Assembly (NCBI RefSeq): GCF_965229315.1
Contig: NZ_CBDDJA010000002.1
Span: forward strand, 4,003,777 to 4,067,776
Source of the DNA: Pelomonas sp965229315
GTDB lineage: Bacteria; Pseudomonadota; Gammaproteobacteria; Burkholderiales; Burkholderiaceae_C
DNA: 64,000 nt
Direction: 5' to 3'
This document shows, one piece after another, positions 61,229 through 64,000 of this stretch (position 1 is the stretch's first letter; the number at the start of each line of letters is the position of its first letter). Under the pieces are notes generated by a model. It saw only the letters and a program-made list of their open reading frames with translations, ran no database searches and was not told where the DNA came from. Made by a program: the position numbers and the translations under genes.

Positions 61229-62736
61229 GCGCCACGTTGGCTGATTGGCTGCCGGCCGAGCCGGGCCCCTGGCACCTCGATTTCGAGCAGTGGCCGCAGG
61301 CGCAGGCGCAACGCTGGCGTGCAGTGCTGGCCAGCGGCGCCGGTGGCAGGCAGGTGCTGCTGGCCGAGCGCGATGAGGACGCGATGCTGCTGCAGAGCGT
61401 CGAGTCGCGGCTGAATGCGCCGGTGGGCTGGCAGCGCGTGTCGGCCGAGGCGATCACGCATTTCCTGGGCGCTGGCGAGGCGGACTTCCGTGCGCTGTCC
61501 GACGTGGAGGATGCGCTGGCCGCGGTGGAGGACCACACCGAGGAGCTGTCGGCGCTGGCGCTGTCCGAGCAAGCCAGCCCCGTCGTGCGGCTGCTCAACG
61601 CGACGCTGTACGACGCGCTGCAGGACACCGCGTCCGACATCCACATCGAGTGCACGGCCCGCGGCGCGGTGATACGCTTCCGCGTCGACGGCGTCATGGC
61701 CGTCGTGCGCCAGGTGGAGGGGCCGCAGGTGGCCGAGCAACTGGTGTCGCGCCTGAAGGTGATGGCCGAGCTGGACATCGGCGAACGCCGCCTGCCGCAG
61801 GATGGCCGCTTCAAGCTGCGCGTGCAGGGCCGCGAGATCGACTTCCGCCTGTCCATCATGCCCAGCGTGTTCGGCGAGGACGCGGTCATCCGCATCCTGG
61901 ACCGCGCGGCCATCGCCCGTGCCGGTTCCTTGACGCTGGACTCGCTGGGTTTCGGCGACGACGAACGCGCCGCCATCCGCCACCAGGCGCGCCAGCCGCA
62001 CGGCATGCTGCTGGTCACCGGCCCGACCGGCTCCGGCAAGACGACGACGCTGTATGCGACGCTGGCCGAGATCCACACCGGCGCCGACAAGATCATCACC
62101 ATCGAGGACCCGGTCGAGTACCAGCTCTCGGGCGTCGTGCAGATCCCCGTCAACGAGAAGAAGGGCCTGACCTTCTCGCGCGGCCTGCGCTCCATCCTGC
62201 GCCACGACCCGGACCGCGTCATGGTCGGCGAGATCCGTGACGCCGAGACCGCGCAGATCGCCGTGCAGGCGGCGCTGACCGGCCACCTGGTCTTCAGCAC
62301 GGTGCACGCGAACAACGCGTTCGACGTCATCGGCCGCTTCATGCACATGGGGCTGGACCTCTACAACGTCGTGTCGGCGCTGAACGCGGTGCTCGCGCAA
62401 CGCCTGGTGCGCCTCACCTGCAAGCACTGCGCGCAGCCGTTCGTGCCGGACGCCGCCACGCTGGCCCGACATGGGGTCATCAATGGCAACTTCATGAAGG
62501 GCGAGGGCTGTGGCCATTGCCGCGGCACCGGCTACAAGGGCCGCCGCGCGGTGGCCGAGCTGCTCAAGCTCGACGACGGCCTGCGCGACCTGATCGCGGC
62601 GCGGGCGCCGATGTCGGAGATCAAGGCCGCGGCCAAGGCGCGCGGCATGAAGTCGCTGCGCGAGATGGCCCTGGCGGCGGTGTGCCGCGGCGACACCACC
62701 TTCGAGGAGCTGGAACGTGTCACCCTCGATGAGTGA
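61225..62736 (+). CDS. gspE: Type II secretion ATPase
   Basis: Cytoplasmic assembly ATPase of 503 residues. The N-terminal domain (1-115) is divergent. The ATPase core has Walker A GPTGSGKT (266-273), the Asp box region near TIEDPVEYQ, and Walker B VMVGEIRD (332-339). The tetracysteine zinc module is C399, C402, C429 and C432, as in T2SS and type IV pilus ATPases. It would power pseudopilus assembly. Its 3' end overlaps the next gene by 20 nt. Confidence 0.95.
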   Translation: MSATLADWLPAEPGPWHLDFEQWPQAQAQRWRAVLASGAGGRQVLLAERDEDAMLLQSVESRLNAPVGWQRVSAEAITHFLGAGEADFRALSDVEDALAAVEDHTEELSALALSEQASPVVRLLNATLYDALQDTASDIHIECTARGAVIRFRVDGVMAVVRQVEGPQVAEQLVSRLKVMAELDIGERRLPQDGRFKLRVQGREIDFRLSIMPSVFGEDAVIRILDRAAIARAGSLTLDSLGFGDDERAAIRHQARQPHGMLLVTGPTGSGKTTTLYATLAEIHTGADKIITIEDPVEYQLSGVVQIPVNEKKGLTFSRGLRSILRHDPDRVMVGEIRDAETAQIAVQAALTGHLVFSTVHANNAFDVIGRFMHMGLDLYNVVSALNAVLAQRLVRLTCKHCAQPFVPDAATLARHGVINGNFMKGEGCGHCRGTGYKGRRAVAELLKLDDGLRDLIAARAPMSEIKAAAKARGMKSLREMALAAVCRGDTTFEELERVTLDE

Positions 62737-63892
62737 TCCGCTGCTGCAGCGCCTGCGCCGCCGGCTGAGCGCGCGGCTGGCCAAGCCGCGGCGCTTGTTC
62801 GTCACGGCCGCAGGCGGCGAATTCGAGGCCTGGTGCCGCGACCAGCCGGGCACGGCCGTGGAGCTGATCGTCAGCGCCCGGGCCTGGCACGAGCTGGTCT
62901 GTGAGCCTGGCCTGCCGCTGCCCGACCTGGACGCGGTGCAGGCCTACGCCGAGCAGCAGTTCGCCCATTACTTCGGCAGCGCCGCGCAGCGGTTCGCGAT
63001 GGCGCCGTGGCAATTGGGCGTCGGCGCGGGGATGTCGGCCGGCGCGTCCGCGCTGCACGGGCTGGACCTGGCCGCGCTGCGCGCGCAGGCCGAGGCGTCG
63101 CAGGTGCGCCTGCATGCCGTGCGCCCGGCCTGGGCCGCCTGGCTGGGGTCGCTGCCGGCGGCGACGCGCGCCGGCTCGGGCCGTGCCGTCTGGCATGAAG
63201 AAGGGGTGGCCGTCCTCATCCAGCTGGACCGGGGCCGCGTCACCGGCTTGCAGTCGCGGCGCGTGACTTCGCTGGCCGACCTCGGGGCGGACGCCCCGCT
63301 GGCCGTCGGCACGCCCGACACGGATTTCGCGCCCCAGCCCGGCCCGGCCACGCCGCAGCCCGACGTGCTGCCGCGCTCGGGCCGTTCGCCGCTGGCCTGG
63401 CCGCTGGCGGCGACCGGCGCGCTGGTGCTGGCCACTGCGGCCTGGAGCGCGGCCGAAAGCCATCGCGCGCTGGAGGCGGCACGCGAAGCGCGCGACCGCG
63501 TCGTGGCGCTGCGGTCCAAGCCCTCTGCCAAGGTGGCGGCGCCGTCGGCCCGCCGCCAGGCCGCCGCCCAGCCCGCCGAGAACCGCGCCGCCACCGAGGC
63601 GCGTGCGCTGCTGGGCATGCCGTGGGAGCCGCTGCTGACCCGCGTCGAGACCGCCGGTGCCGAGGCCAAACCCATCGCCTGGCTGGGCATGGACGCCAGC
63701 GCCGGCCGCGGCGAGTTGCGCCTGGAGGGCCTGACGCCCGACAAGCTGCTGGCGCTGCAGCTGTCCGAGCAGCTCGGCACGACGCCGGGCTGGGGCCAGG
63801 TCGTGCTGTCGCGCTTCTCGAACGCCGAGACGGGGCTGGTCGGCCAGCGCTTCGAGATCAATGCGCGTGTGAAGACCGGAGGCGGCTCGTGA
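62717..63892 (+). CDS. GspL/PilN-like inner-membrane assembly protein
   Basis: Bitopic membrane protein of 391 residues. A cytoplasmic actin-like region (1-200) without a full ATP-binding site leads to a Pro-rich linker and one span (about 226-244). An Ala/Arg-rich coiled region and a small periplasmic ferredoxin-like domain (about 300-385) follow. This is the layout of GspL, or of fused PilM/PilN. Start is GTG at 62717 with GGAG 7 nt before it; ATG at 62729 is also possible. The next gene starts within its stop (GTGA). Confidence 0.75.
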   Translation: MSPSMSDPLLQRLRRRLSARLAKPRRLFVTAAGGEFEAWCRDQPGTAVELIVSARAWHELVCEPGLPLPDLDAVQAYAEQQFAHYFGSAAQRFAMAPWQLGVGAGMSAGASALHGLDLAALRAQAEASQVRLHAVRPAWAAWLGSLPAATRAGSGRAVWHEEGVAVLIQLDRGRVTGLQSRRVTSLADLGADAPLAVGTPDTDFAPQPGPATPQPDVLPRSGRSPLAWPLAATGALVLATAAWSAAESHRALEAAREARDRVVALRSKPSAKVAAPSARRQAAAQPAENRAATEARALLGMPWEPLLTRVETAGAEAKPIAWLGMDASAGRGELRLEGLTPDKLLALQLSEQLGTTPGWGQVVLSRFSNAETGLVGQRFEINARVKTGGGS

Positions 63893-64000
63893 AGGCGCGC
63901 ATCGACCGGCTGATGAAGGTGCTTGGCTGGCCTGGCCTGGCTGGCATCGCCGCGTTCGCCGTGGCCGTCATCGCCATCGTGATGAGCCAGCGCTGGGACG
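63889..64000 (+). CDS. GspM/PilO-like membrane protein (partial, cut by window end)
   Basis: Only 37 codons are visible, from a GTG start overlapping the previous stop. A basic N-terminus is followed by one membrane span (about 14-32). Position and layout fit the small bitopic GspM or PilO subunit that pairs with GspL/PilN. The rest lies outside the window, so the call is positional. Confidence 0.5.
   Translation, partial: MKARIDRLMKVLGWPGLAGIAAFAVAVIAIVMSQRWD

Overview
The window is about 70% GC and gene-dense, with many genes starting inside the previous stop codon. It looks like chromosome from a betaproteobacterium of the order Burkholderiales (Roseateles/Mitsuaria/Rubrivivax-like). This rests on the radA, ilvE-zinc-finger, cytochrome c5, topB, psd and trpS families and codon use; no rRNA was available to confirm it. 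There is no CRISPR array, prophage, insertion sequence or plasmid function.

Layout. 1-8.7 kb holds housekeeping genes: a LysE exporter, an orphan periplasmic binding protein, radA, a PilZ-like protein, small enzymes, ilvE with its zinc-finger partner, a YheT-type hydrolase, a membrane cytochrome c5 and tRNA-Arg(CCG). 8.9-17 kb holds a lipoprotein with three exact-period 84-residue repeats, two unknown genes, a two-domain M16 peptidase, an AEC transporter and a membrane histidine kinase. 17-27 kb holds topB, a SET-domain methyltransferase, birA, a small membrane protein, a subtilase with a GlyGly-CTERM-like tail, a CYTH-CHAD protein and an acyl-CoA ligase. 27-32 kb is a co-directional run, trpS, ECF sigma factor, membrane Ser/Thr kinase, with overlapping or 1-2 nt junctions. 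The sigma factor lacks the usual acidic region 2.2 motif and has two threonines there, which suggests activation by phosphorylation.

32-45.7 kb is a beta-glucan utilisation locus. A GH3-lacI pair diverges from a TonB-dependent receptor, a GH1 beta-glucosidase, an ABC importer (binding protein and two permeases, no ATPase), a GH30 glucanase and a SASA-family carbohydrate esterase. Two near-identical 14-bp palindromes, 194 bp apart, bracket the back-to-back promoters and are the likely LacI operators. Together the genes could import oligosaccharides through the outer membrane, trim them in the periplasm, and carry the products across the inner membrane for hydrolysis by GH1.

45.7-57.8 kb mixes cyclic-di-GMP proteins (EAL, two GGDEF, HDOD) with psd, trhO, a MurA paralogue, a second orphan binding protein, a pseudouridine synthase, a predicted beta-barrel and a TSUP carrier. 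57.8-58.1 kb is the only gap above 300 bases. Its minus strand carries two strong hairpins, the second ending in a U-rich tract: a candidate small RNA or attenuated leader.

58.1-64 kb is a TIGR03790-type lipoprotein followed by a tight gspG-gspF-gspE-(gspL/pilN-like)-(gspM/pilO-like) operon that runs off the end. This is a minor type II secretion or pseudopilus system and, with the TIGR03790 protein, the least characterised multi-gene unit here. All family names are from reading the translations; no database search was run.
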